Shown here: piece by piece, positions 40,863 to 49,080 of the stretch
Numbering within the stretch: position 1 is the first letter of the stretch
Layout: the number at the start of each line of letters is the position of its first letter
NCBI GenBank assembly: GCA_022647575.1
Contig: JALCKY010000001.1
Location: 896,125-960,124 of the forward strand
Length of the DNA stretch: 64,000 bases
Direction: 5' to 3'
Source: Lachnospiraceae bacterium
GTDB lineage: Bacteria > Bacillota > Clostridia > Lachnospirales > Lachnospiraceae
The notes under the pieces: model-generated
Database searches by the model: none
What the model saw: the letters and a program-made list of their open reading frames with translations, nothing else
What the model was told of the DNA's origin: nothing
Made by a program: the position numbers and the translations under genes

Positions 40863-41786
40863 TTACCCGTTCCCTGATTTGGCAGCCTTGAACTGGATGG
40901 CCGAGAAAATAGCAATGATGATGGCAAGGATAATGCCCATCGCGTTTCCGTAGCCGAACTGGTCAAGCTTGAATGCCTGATAGTAAATGTAATACATGAT
41001 CGTCTGCGTGGAATTGTTCGGGCCGCCGGAAGTCAGCAGCTGGATCAGTGCGAAGCACTGGAAGCTGTTGATGGTCGTGATGACCAGGATGTACAGCGTC
41101 GTCGGCATGATCTGCGGCCACTTGATTTTCCAGAAGCACTGGAATTTGTTGGCGCCGTCGACTTCTGCTGCTTCCACCAGGCTCTGGTCCACATTTCCCA
41201 GGGCTGAAACATACAGAACGATCGGCTGGCCGATGGAAGTCGTGAAGAGGATCAGGATGATGCACCAGATGGCGAATTTCTCATTTCCCAGCCAGCTGAT
41301 ATTCTGATGGATGACGCCCGTGCTCTTCAGGACATAATTGAAGACGCCTGTATACTGGTTGAACATCCATTTCCAGACCACGGTGACGGCCACTGTTCCG
41401 GTTACGACCGGAAGGTAAAAGATGCAGCGCATGAACGAGGTCCATTTCGCACTCATCTTATAGATGACGGAGCCTACCCAAAGCGAGAAGACAGTGACGA
41501 CCGGCACCGAAATCACGACGATCAGAAGCGTGTTGAGGAGTGCGCGGATGAAGACCGCATCCGAGAACATCTTCACATAATTTGTCAAACCTATAAATTC
41601 AAAGGTCGTCGATGTGTAATTGAAAAAGCTGTTGAAAAGGCAGAGCACCATCGGGACGATCACGAATCCCACGAAAACAATCAGGGTCGGCAGAAGGAAC
41701 ATATACGCCGAAAATGTCTCGCGCCTGACAAGTACTTTGCTTCTTTTTGACACTGCCGCATTGCTGGCCACTGTTCGGAACCTCAC
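40863..41786 (-). CDS. Sugar ABC transporter permease (MalF type)
   Basis: A 307-residue permease with six predicted helices and the EAA loop QSLVEAAEVDGANKFQCFWKI near 200-220. The FMRCIFYLPVVTGTVAVTVVWKWMF segment is typical of the MalF/UgpA side of CUT1 importers. It lies 113 bases after the binding-protein gene, a gap that holds a stable hairpin. Cargo as for the partner permease. Confidence 0.9.
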   Translation of the reverse strand: MRFRTVASNAAVSKRSKVLVRRETFSAYMFLLPTLIVFVGFVIVPMVLCLFNSFFNYTSTTFEFIGLTNYVKMFSDAVFIRALLNTLLIVVISVPVVTVFSLWVGSVIYKMSAKWTSFMRCIFYLPVVTGTVAVTVVWKWMFNQYTGVFNYVLKSTGVIHQNISWLGNEKFAIWCIILILFTTSIGQPIVLYVSALGNVDQSLVEAAEVDGANKFQCFWKIKWPQIMPTTLYILVITTINSFQCFALIQLLTSGGPNNSTQTIMYYIYYQAFKLDQFGYGNAMGIILAIIIAIFSAIQFKAAKSGNG

Positions 41787-41821
41787 TTTCGGATCATTTC
41801 TGTTGAAAAGTTTCCTGCAGG

Positions 41822-41880
41822 AAATGAGTCAGCCCCGCGCTGCTGCAGGTCTCCTGCCCGGACGCAGGGCTGTCTCATTT
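41822..41880 (-). promoter_or_regulatory. Intergenic hairpin between binding protein and permease genes
   Basis: Arms 41822-41835 and 41867-41880 are complementary at 13 of 14 positions, with an inner GCAGG/CCTGC pairing. No T run follows on the minus strand. Such hairpins after a binding-protein gene often protect its mRNA or cut read-through, giving more binding protein than permease; that role is inferred here. Confidence 0.6.
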
Positions 41881-41899
41881 TCAGAATTGCTTTTTAAGA

Positions 41900-43324
41900 T
41901 CAGCCTTTGGCTGCCGCGTTTGCGGTTGTCACAAAGGTATCTGCTGCCGTCTTGACATCCGTTCCGCTGAAGATCGACTGAAGCATGTTCCACCATGCAG
42001 TTCTCTGTGCTGTCCAGCCCGGAGTGACGTTGTAATAATCGCCGAGGTATTTCATGAAGCCGAGATACGTATTCATTCTGGTTTCATCTGCCGTGCCGGC
42101 ATAGACATCGCCGAAGGAAGAACGGACCGGGAAGAAACCTGTTGCCTGAACGGACTTCGGTCCCTGGGTCTTGTCATCGCAGATAAACTGGATGAACTGC
42201 TTTGCAGCTGCAATCTTCGCATCGTCCTTGTTGTTGAAGACACCGAAGCCCCAGATGCCGCCGCAGAGCTGCGGATCGCCGGAATCGGTCGGGAATGCCA
42301 TCGCATACGGCGTGAAGGCAACCTGGCTGGCGTAATTCTTTTCATTGGATGCGTTCCATGCAAGCGTCATGGCGGAAGTTCCGTTTGCGAACAGCTGAAG
42401 TTCATCGGCTGCCTGAATGCCTGCATCGTAGCTTAAGGATCCGTCCTGCGTCATGGTGAGCAGCTGGGAAAGAGCCTTGATGCCCTTGTCTGAGTTGATG
42501 GTATATTCCGTATGATCTGCATTCGTATAGGATGCTCCGTAAAGATTCGTGACCAATGCACGTGTTCCCTGATCGCCGCCCTGGCCTCCGCAGTATACGA
42601 TGCCCGGCGTCGTTACCAGACCGGAATCGCGGACTGCCTGGCAGGCCTTGATGAAGTTCTCTGTCGTCCAGGTACGGTTCTTCTCATCGAGATACTGAAG
42701 CGCGCCTGCTTTTTCAAAGACTTCGTAGTTGATGGCCATGCAGTGTGTCGTCATGCAGAGCGGATACTCGTAATAAGCACCGTCAGAGCTCTTGCAGGCA
42801 TTGACGACGGACTGGGAAGTCGCCGTGATGTCTTTTGTTGCCTCATCCGTCCAGATGTCGGAAAGATCGACCATCTTACCCTTTGCACCCCAGTTGGAGA
42901 CCAGACGTTCCGGTCCTTCCATGATGATGTCCGGAGCTGTTCCTGCTTCAATCGCGGTATTGACTTTGTCATCGCCTGTATCATAGGCAAGGTATTCAAC
43001 TGTGACTGTGATGTTCGGGTATTTCTCATTGAAGGATTTGATGAATCCGTCAACCGTTGCGGAATCCTTGAAATTGCCGATCGGGTAAGTCCAGAGGGTA
43101 ATGGAAGTTGCCTCTGTGGATGTGCTGGCTGCTGTCGATGCTGCCGTCGATGCTGCTTTTGATTCTGCCATCGAAGCTGCTGTTGATACTGCTGCGGACG
43201 CTGCCGCTGAGGATGCCGCTGTCGAAGCGGCTGTGGATGATGATGCTCCGCCGCATCCTGCCATTGAAAGGACCATTCCTCCTGCCAGGACTGCTGCAAG
43301 TACCTTGCCGAAACTCTTTTTCAT
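41900..43324 (-). CDS. Extracellular sugar-binding lipoprotein
   Basis: A 474-residue family 1 solute-binding protein. It has a signal peptide with lipobox LSMAGCGG (cysteine near 24), an Ala/Ser/Thr-rich linker to about residue 72, then the binding fold (SITLWTYPIGNFKDS, YEYPLCMTTHCMAINYEVFEKAG, GIWGFGVFNNKDDA). It would capture the sugar outside the membrane for the two permeases downstream. Context suggests sialic acid, as in SatA-type importers. An unusual purine-rich repeat tract precedes it. Confidence 0.88.
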   Translation of the reverse strand: MKKSFGKVLAAVLAGGMVLSMAGCGGASSSTAASTAASSAAASAAVSTAASMAESKAASTAASTAASTSTEATSITLWTYPIGNFKDSATVDGFIKSFNEKYPNITVTVEYLAYDTGDDKVNTAIEAGTAPDIIMEGPERLVSNWGAKGKMVDLSDIWTDEATKDITATSQSVVNACKSSDGAYYEYPLCMTTHCMAINYEVFEKAGALQYLDEKNRTWTTENFIKACQAVRDSGLVTTPGIVYCGGQGGDQGTRALVTNLYGASYTNADHTEYTINSDKGIKALSQLLTMTQDGSLSYDAGIQAADELQLFANGTSAMTLAWNASNEKNYASQVAFTPYAMAFPTDSGDPQLCGGIWGFGVFNNKDDAKIAAAKQFIQFICDDKTQGPKSVQATGFFPVRSSFGDVYAGTADETRMNTYLGFMKYLGDYYNVTPGWTAQRTAWWNMLQSIFSGTDVKTAADTFVTTANAAAKG

Positions 43325-43344
43325 GTTGCTTCCTCCTTCGTGTT

Positions 43345-43530
43345 CTCCTTTTATAGTTTCTCTTACCTGTTCTTCTGCTGCTTTTTCTTTCTGCTTTCTG
43401 ATGCTTCTTTCTGCTTTTTCGTGCTGTTTCTTACTGCTTCTTCTTCCTGCTGTTTCTTCCTGCTGCTTTTTCTTCTTACTGCTTCTTACTGCTTTTCCCT
43501 GCTGCTTTTCTTACTTCTTCCTGTTCTTCT
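43345..43530 (-). repeat. Purine-rich degenerate repeat tract (AAGCAG type)
   Basis: On the coding (minus) strand this stretch is almost only A and G with AGCAG spaced every 9-20 bases, for example AAGCAGTAAGAAGCAGTAAG. It fills the gap between the kinase and binding-protein genes and enters the last codons of the kinase. It is unlike any flanking sequence and has no promoter or terminator that I can see. Confidence 0.75.
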
Positions 43531-44416
43531 GCCTCAGTTCTCTGACTCTTTTTTCAGCACTTGCTCCCGCGCCGATCATTCCTGCCGCATTTCCGAGAGC
43601 TGCCTGAAGGATTGCTGTATTCTGAAAGCCGCCTGCCAGATAGGGCTTCACGGCTGTCCGAATCCCGTTGAAAACAATTTTCTGTTTCATGATGCCGCCG
43701 CCCAGGATCACTGCGGCCGGATTGAAAATGTGGATGAGGCTGACCAGCCCCGCGGATACTTCGAAAATCCATTCATCGACTGCCTGTCTGACTTCCGGCT
43801 TTTCCAGGTTTTGGAAAATGCTTCTGCCGTCCTTCAGCTCCGGATGCTTTTTCCCGACCTTTTCCGTCAGGGCAGTAACCGATGCATATTTCTCATAGCA
43901 GCCGGAATAGAGAATTCCTTTCTCCATCTTCTCCGGATGCAGGACCATCCCTCCGAATTCTCCTGCGCTCATCGTGCTTCCGGTGTAAAGCCTGCCGTCC
44001 GCCACAATGGCTCCGCCGATGCCTGTTCCGTATGTCAGCATCAGGAAATCCCTGAGTTTTTTTCCCGCGCCGTATTCCGCTTCGCCGAGCGCCGCTGCAT
44101 TGACGTCGTTTTCCACGGCTGTCGGCAGGCCGAATCTTTTTTCAAACACGGCGCGCACGTTTACGCCTGTATAATCCGGAAGGTTCGCATTCGAGAAAAT
44201 GATGCTGCCTTTCTTTCTGTCTACCTGTCCTGCCGTGCTGATGCCGACGGCCCGGAATTCCGGAAGTCCGGAGACTGCCTCCATCGTTCTTTGAAGGACT
44301 GCTCTTCCTCCTTCTTTCGCATTCGTCGGAATTTCATGCATTTCCGTCAGGCTTCCGTTTTCATAAAGCCCGTACTTAATGGCTGTTCCGCCGATATCCG
44401 CTGCCGCAATTTTCAT
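43511..44416 (-). CDS. nanK: ROK-family sugar kinase, probable N-acetylmannosamine kinase
   Basis: A 301-residue ROK kinase: N-terminal ATP site AADIGGTAIKYGLY, GTGIGGAIVADG, and catalytic aspartate in ENDVNAAALGE. In the nan context it should phosphorylate N-acetylmannosamine to ManNAc-6-phosphate. The zinc motif CxCGxxGCxE of most ROK proteins is reduced to LYSGCYE, so two of three cysteines are missing. It overlaps nanE by four bases. Confidence 0.85.
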   Translation of the reverse strand: MKIAAADIGGTAIKYGLYENGSLTEMHEIPTNAKEGGRAVLQRTMEAVSGLPEFRAVGISTAGQVDRKKGSIIFSNANLPDYTGVNVRAVFEKRFGLPTAVENDVNAAALGEAEYGAGKKLRDFLMLTYGTGIGGAIVADGRLYTGSTMSAGEFGGMVLHPEKMEKGILYSGCYEKYASVTALTEKVGKKHPELKDGRSIFQNLEKPEVRQAVDEWIFEVSAGLVSLIHIFNPAAVILGGGIMKQKIVFNGIRTAVKPYLAGGFQNTAILQAALGNAAGMIGAGASAEKRVRELRQKNRKK

Positions 44417-45141
44417 CCGTCTGCCTCCCGGCCTCCGTCCTTCGGTGTCTGGCCGAGTACCGCCATGAATCTTTCGGCAATTTCAAGAGGCCTGGTAATG
44501 GCACCGCCGACAATCACGGCAAACGCTCCGAGCTCCAGCATTTTCCCTGCCTCTTCCGGCGTATGGATTCTTCCTTCCGCAAAAACCGGAATGGAAAGTT
44601 CTTTTGCCAGTCTTTCAACAAGTTCATAATCCGGTCCGTCCAGTTCAGGACTTTCCGGCGTATAGCCGCTCATGGTCGTACTGACGAAATCCACGCCGGC
44701 TTCCATGGCGGTTTTTCCTTCTTCAAAATTCGAAATGTCCGCCAGGAAAAGCTGCTGCGGATATTTTTCCCTGACTTCCCGAAAATACTCTGCCGCGCTT
44801 TTTCCGTCGCCGCGTTTCCGGTCGGTCAGATCCAGTGCGATAATCTCTGCCTTGGCTTCAACCAGGGCATCGACTTCCTTCATGGTCGCCGTGATGTAGG
44901 CTTCGTATCCTTCATAGGCTTTCTTGATGAGCCCGATGACCGGAAGTCCGGTCGCTTCCCGGATGCCGGTTACATCCCTGACGGAATTGGTCCGGATCAT
45001 CGGAGACCCGGCTTTTTTGGCCGCCATGGCCATATACGGCATGAGGGATCTTTCTTCATCATAGAGCGGCTCACCCGGAAGAGCCTGACAGGAAATAATC
45101 AGTTTCCCTTTGATGCTGTCCAGCAGTTCATCCTTGTTCAT
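44413..45141 (-). CDS. nanE: N-acetylmannosamine-6-phosphate 2-epimerase
   Basis: A 242-residue TIM-barrel enzyme that converts ManNAc-6-phosphate to GlcNAc-6-phosphate. The catalytic lysine is in IGLIKKAYEG and the acidic residue in VFAEGRIHTPE; ADISNFEEG and GAFAVIVGGAITRP are family motifs. It lies between the kinase and the regulator genes, giving a complete path from Neu5Ac toward NagA and NagB across the cluster. Confidence 0.93.
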   Translation of the reverse strand: MNKDELLDSIKGKLIISCQALPGEPLYDEERSLMPYMAMAAKKAGSPMIRTNSVRDVTGIREATGLPVIGLIKKAYEGYEAYITATMKEVDALVEAKAEIIALDLTDRKRGDGKSAAEYFREVREKYPQQLFLADISNFEEGKTAMEAGVDFVSTTMSGYTPESPELDGPDYELVERLAKELSIPVFAEGRIHTPEEAGKMLELGAFAVIVGGAITRPLEIAERFMAVLGQTPKDGGREADG

Positions 45142-45165
45142 TTTCGTTCCCTGTCCCCTCTCGAT

Positions 45166-46023
45166 TTACAGCAGCCGCTGTACAACGGATTCCGAAGTCA
45201 GCTTGTTGTTCCTGCTGCAGGCATTAAAGTATCTTCTGTAATATTCCATATAAAGAATGTCTATCAGAAACAGCTGGCTGATTTCCGCCGAGGTCGAACC
45301 GCCCTGCAGCGGTCCTTCATTGGCCCCCGAAAGAAGAATCAGGTCCGCAAAAGCTGTCAGCGGAGATTTCACAAAGCGTGTGATGCAGATGACTTTGGCC
45401 TTGCCTTCCTTCGCATGCTGTGCAATCTCGATGGTATCCTTCGTTGCTCCCGAATAAGAAAAGATCACAGCCGTATCGGTCGGTCCCAGCATGGAAGCTG
45501 CCATCAGCTGCATGTGGAAATCTTCATAGCAGAAGACTTTGGACTCGATGCGCAGGAACTTGTTCATCGCCTTCATCGCTGTCAGGAGACTGGCCCCGAC
45601 TCCGAAGAAATAGATGCGCTGGGCATCGTGCAGCAGGTTAATGGCCCTGTCCATGTCCTTGTAATTCAGCAGGCTGTAGGTTTCATTCAGTGCGGCGATG
45701 TTGGTATTCAGCACTTTCTGGGCAACCGTGGGGAAGTCGTCTTTCAGACCGATATTCCCGGAATACTGTTCCGTTCTTTCCTGTTCGGAATTGTTGAGGC
45801 TCAGGGAAAGCTTCATCTTGAATTCCTGATAGCCTTTCAGGTCCAGCGTCCTGCAGAGACGGAACACGGTCGTATCTCCCACCCCGCAGCTGTCCGCCAG
45901 ATCCGTTATGGACATGAACGGCACGTCCTGCGGATTTTTCAGGATAAAGTCCGCGACCTTCTTTTCGGTCCTTGAAAACTGATTGTACATTGACTTCATG
46001 TTGGTTAAAAAGTCGCCCTGCAT
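45166..46023 (-). CDS. nanR: RpiR/MurR-family transcriptional regulator
   Basis: A 285-residue regulator with an N-terminal HTH (DLADSCGVGDTTVFRLCRTLDLKGY, about 39-63) and a C-terminal SIS domain (about 115-250) that binds phosphosugars. RpiR-type NanR proteins sense ManNAc-6-P or GlcN-6-P and repress nan genes. It is encoded 30 bases after nanA. A GAAA-N4-TTTC repeat at the nanA -35 box is a candidate operator. Confidence 0.88.
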   Translation of the reverse strand: MQGDFLTNMKSMYNQFSRTEKKVADFILKNPQDVPFMSITDLADSCGVGDTTVFRLCRTLDLKGYQEFKMKLSLSLNNSEQERTEQYSGNIGLKDDFPTVAQKVLNTNIAALNETYSLLNYKDMDRAINLLHDAQRIYFFGVGASLLTAMKAMNKFLRIESKVFCYEDFHMQLMAASMLGPTDTAVIFSYSGATKDTIEIAQHAKEGKAKVICITRFVKSPLTAFADLILLSGANEGPLQGGSTSAEISQLFLIDILYMEYYRRYFNACSRNNKLTSESVVQRLL

Positions 46024-46053
46024 CGCTGTCCTCCTTCAGATTACTGCCTGTTT

Positions 46054-46992
46054 TCAGTCTTCCCAGCAGTATTTCGTGATGGCTTCATCAATCATTTCAG
46101 AGGCTTCTTTTGCAAGAATCCTGTCGTTCTCATTGATATCCGTGAGAGGCTTCCGTACGCCTCCGATGTCCAGTCCTTCGCGGATCCTCAGGACTTCCTT
46201 GATCATCGCGTACATATTTCCGTATCCGGAGCACAGCTTGCAGATGATGCTGTTGACCGCATACTGGATCTCTCTTGCCTTGCTGATGTCATCATGGAAA
46301 ACGCAGTCATAGATTTTCAGGAAAAGCTCCGGCATGGCTCCGTACGTTCCGCCGATTCCCGCCTCCGCACCGATGGTCAGTCCGGACACCAGCTGCTCAT
46401 CCGGTCCGTTGAAGACGATGAAGGGGTCGCGTTTCCTGTCTCCGGCCGCTTTGAAGACCTGAATGTCCTGCACCGGCATGGAAGAATTCTTGACGCCGAT
46501 CACTCTCGGATTCTCCAGCATCTTCTCCAGAAGCGCTTCGGAAAGTGCCGTTCCCGCCAGCTGCGGAATGTTGTAAATGATGAACGGCGTGTTCGGGGCT
46601 GCAGACGAAATATCATTCCAGTAATCCGAAATGCTGTATGCCGGAAGATGGAAATAAATCGGCGGGATGGAAGCGATGGCATCGACCCCGAGGCTTTCCG
46701 CATGAGCAGCCAGCTCCCTGCTGTCTTTGGTATTGTTGCAGGCTACGTGGACGATCACGGTCAGTTTGCCGCGGGCCACGCTCATGACTGCCTCCAGCGT
46801 TTTCTTGCGGTCTTCCACGGACTGGTAAATGCATTCTCCCGATGAACCGCAGACGTAAATGCCCTTTACTTCTTTTCTTATAAAGTAGGAAGTCAGTTCC
46901 TTCACGGCTTCCGTATCGACTTCGCCGTTTTTGTCATAGCACGCATAAAACGCAGGTATGATTCCTTTAAATGCATCAAGATTCTCTGTCAT
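46054..46992 (-). CDS. nanA: N-acetylneuraminate lyase (DHDPS family)
   Basis: A 312-residue aldolase that splits sialic acid into pyruvate and N-acetylmannosamine. The Schiff-base lysine is in RVIGVKNSS near 171, the catalytic tyrosine in FIIYNIPQL near 142, and the carboxylate-binding loop is GSSGE where classic NanA has GSTGE. Linkage to nanE, nanK and nagAB supports the lyase assignment over dihydrodipicolinate synthase. It is the first gene of the minus-strand operon. Confidence 0.88.
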   Translation of the reverse strand: MTENLDAFKGIIPAFYACYDKNGEVDTEAVKELTSYFIRKEVKGIYVCGSSGECIYQSVEDRKKTLEAVMSVARGKLTVIVHVACNNTKDSRELAAHAESLGVDAIASIPPIYFHLPAYSISDYWNDISSAAPNTPFIIYNIPQLAGTALSEALLEKMLENPRVIGVKNSSMPVQDIQVFKAAGDRKRDPFIVFNGPDEQLVSGLTIGAEAGIGGTYGAMPELFLKIYDCVFHDDISKAREIQYAVNSIICKLCSGYGNMYAMIKEVLRIREGLDIGGVRKPLTDINENDRILAKEASEMIDEAITKYCWED

Positions 46993-47020
46993 TTTTCATT
47001 TCCTCCTTGCCTGTGAATTT

Positions 47021-47049
47021 ACTGTATCATAAGCGGAAATATTTTTCAA
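47021..47049 (-). promoter_or_regulatory. Promoter of the nan operon
   Basis: Minus strand TTGAAA (47044-47049) and TACAGT (47021-47026) with 17-base spacing. The -10 is weak (4 of 6). Confidence 0.6.
47036..47047. promoter_or_regulatory. Candidate RpiR/NanR operator
   Basis: The inverted repeat GAAA-TATT-TTTC overlaps the nanA -35 box, a repression position. It resembles the GAAA/TTTC half sites of RpiR-type regulators. It is short and lies in A/T-rich DNA, so chance is possible. Confidence 0.4.
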
Positions 47050-47082
47050 GTTTTATTTTTAAAAAAATATATTTTTTATTTC

Positions 47083-47111
47083 TTGTTTCCGGAAGCCCCT
47101 TATGATAAGAT
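47083..47111 (+). promoter_or_regulatory. Promoter of nagB-nagA
   Basis: TTGTTT (47083-47088) and TAAGAT (47106-47111) spaced 17 bases, 40 bases before the nagB ATG. It is divergent from the nan promoter, so one regulator could cover both. Confidence 0.65.
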
Positions 47112-47150
47112 GAAAAACAGATCAAAGCACAGGAAAGGAAGGTTCTTTTT

Positions 47151-47888
47151 ATGGGAATGAGAGTTATCAGGGCAAAGGATTATAAAGACATGAGCCGCAA
47201 GGCGGCGAACATCATCTCCGCTCAGATCTTAATGAAGCCGGACTGCATTCTGGGGCTGGCAACCGGCTCCACGCCGATCGGCACTTATGACCAGCTGGTG
47301 GAATGGTACAAGAAAGGGGATCTGGATTTCAGCGGAGTCCGTTCCTTCAATCTTGACGAATACGTCGGGCTTTCCCGGACCTCCGACCAGAGTTACTACT
47401 ATTTTATGCATCAGTATCTCTTCGACCGCGTGAACATTGAGGAAGAGAACACGCACGTCCTGAGCGGCATGGAAAAGGACGGAGAAAAGGAATGCCGGGA
47501 ATATGATGAAAAGATCCAGTCGCTCGGCGGCATTGACCTGCAGCTGCTCGGCCTCGGACACGACGGACACATCGGCTTCAATGAGCCGGGTGCGGATTTT
47601 GAAAAAGGGACGCACTGCGTAACCCTGAAAAAGAAAACCATCGAAGCCAATTCCCGCTTCTTCGGCAGCGAAGATGCCGTTCCGAAACAGGCCTACACCA
47701 TGGGAATCAAATCGATCATGCAGGCAAGGAAGATCCTCATTGTCGTCAGCGGCGCGGATAAGGCGGATATTGCAGCCCAGGCGTTTACCGGTCCGATTCT
47801 TCCGGAAGTCCCTGCCTCCATCCTGCAGCTTCACAACGACCTGGTTGTCGTAGGCGATGAAGCGGCCCTGTCAAAATGCAGTTTTTAA
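47151..47888 (+). CDS. nagB: Glucosamine-6-phosphate deaminase
   Basis: A 245-residue enzyme that turns GlcN-6-phosphate into fructose-6-phosphate and ammonia. The catalytic residues are visible in FNLDEYVGL (Asp general base) and LGLGHDGHIGFNEPG (Asp, His, Glu); GLATGSTPIGTY binds phosphate. An AGGAAGG site precedes the ATG. It is divergent from nanA and 12 bases before nagA. Confidence 0.95.
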   Translation: MGMRVIRAKDYKDMSRKAANIISAQILMKPDCILGLATGSTPIGTYDQLVEWYKKGDLDFSGVRSFNLDEYVGLSRTSDQSYYYFMHQYLFDRVNIEEENTHVLSGMEKDGEKECREYDEKIQSLGGIDLQLLGLGHDGHIGFNEPGADFEKGTHCVTLKKKTIEANSRFFGSEDAVPKQAYTMGIKSIMQARKILIVVSGADKADIAAQAFTGPILPEVPASILQLHNDLVVVGDEAALSKCSF

Positions 47889-47900
47889 ACGGGTGATAAA

Positions 47901-49019
47901 ATGAAAATCATTCATGCAGATGTCTTCTGCGAAGATAATCGTTTCAGAAAGACCGATGTCTTTACCGACGGAAGGTTTTTTACAGATTCTTCTACAGACG
48001 GGATCACGGAAGATGCCGAAGGATGCTTTCTGATTCCCGGCCTGACCGACCTTCATTTCCACGGATGCATGGGACATGACTTCTGCGAAGGCACGGAAGA
48101 GGCGATTCAGGTCCTGGCTGACTTCGAACTGGCCAACGGCGTGACGCAGATGTGTCCCGCCACGATGACCTTTGACGAGGAGCGCCTGACGGACATTGCC
48201 CGGGCTGCCGCCGCCCACAGAAACGGAACCGGGGCAGACCTTGTCGGCATCAATATGGAAGGCCCGTTCATTTCCGAAAAGAAAAAGGGCGCACAGAACG
48301 GGGAATTCATCCGCCGCCCGGACATCGGGATGTTCCGCCGCCTGCAGGAAGCCTCCGGCGGACTTTTCCGGATCTGCGACATCGCCCCGGAAGAAGAAGG
48401 CGCCATGGAATTCATCGATGCCCTGAAAAATGAAGTCATTATTTCGGTGGCGCACACGTCAGCTGATTACGAAACCGCCGGGGAAGCTTTCCGCCGGGGT
48501 GCAAGACAGGTGACGCATCTGTACAACGCGATGACCGAAATGTCGCACCGGGCTCCGGGTGTCGTAGGGGCTGCGGCGGATGACCAAAGGATCCGGGCCG
48601 AGCTCATCTGCGACGGCATCCACATCCATCCTGCCGTCGTGCGGACAACCTTCCGGATGTTCTCGGATGAACGGATCCTTCTGATTTCCGACAGCATGGA
48701 AGCAACCGGACTTTCAGACGGCGAATACGAGCTCGGAGGACAGCCGGTAACCGTCAGGGGAAAGAAGGCCCTGCTCCGGGACGGAACGATCACCGGATCC
48801 GCTTCTTCTCTTCTGACCTGCCTGCAGACAGCCGTCCTGGAAATGGGGATTCCGCTGGAGTCGGCCGTTCGGTGCGCCGCCGTCAATCCCGCCGAAGCAC
48901 TCGGCATCTTTGACAGCTGCGGCAGCATTTCCGCCGGGAAGAAAGCGAATTTCCTGCTGTTGGATAAAGAGCTGCACCTGAAAGCAGTCTGCAAGGACGG
49001 AATCTTCCGGAACTGCTGA
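47901..49019 (+). CDS. nagA: N-acetylglucosamine-6-phosphate deacetylase
   Basis: A 372-residue amidohydrolase that removes the acetyl group from GlcNAc-6-phosphate, linking NanE to NagB. Metal and substrate residues are in GLTDLHFHGCMGHD, GINMEGPFIS, VAHTSA and THLYNAM; the catalytic aspartate is in LISDSMEATG. The HFHG in place of HxH is within family variation. It is followed by a strong bidirectional terminator. Confidence 0.94.
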   Translation: MKIIHADVFCEDNRFRKTDVFTDGRFFTDSSTDGITEDAEGCFLIPGLTDLHFHGCMGHDFCEGTEEAIQVLADFELANGVTQMCPATMTFDEERLTDIARAAAAHRNGTGADLVGINMEGPFISEKKKGAQNGEFIRRPDIGMFRRLQEASGGLFRICDIAPEEEGAMEFIDALKNEVIISVAHTSADYETAGEAFRRGARQVTHLYNAMTEMSHRAPGVVGAAADDQRIRAELICDGIHIHPAVVRTTFRMFSDERILLISDSMEATGLSDGEYELGGQPVTVRGKKALLRDGTITGSASSLLTCLQTAVLEMGIPLESAVRCAAVNPAEALGIFDSCGSISAGKKANFLLLDKELHLKAVCKDGIFRNC

Positions 49020-49027
49020 CAATATAA

Positions 49028-49064
49028 AAATCCCGTCAGGACCATGTCCTGACGGGATTTCTTT
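49028..49064. terminator. Bidirectional terminator between nagA and pckA
   Basis: A perfect 14-bp stem (49028-49041 with 49047-49060) with loop CCATG, flanked by T-rich sequence on both strands, lies between the convergent nagA and pckA genes. Confidence 0.88.
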
Positions 49065-49080
49065 CTGTCTCGTGAATTCT

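Noticed and set aside
43345-43530. CRISPR-like array
   Set aside because: Repeats are short, degenerate and unevenly spaced, with no unique spacers and no cas genes nearby.
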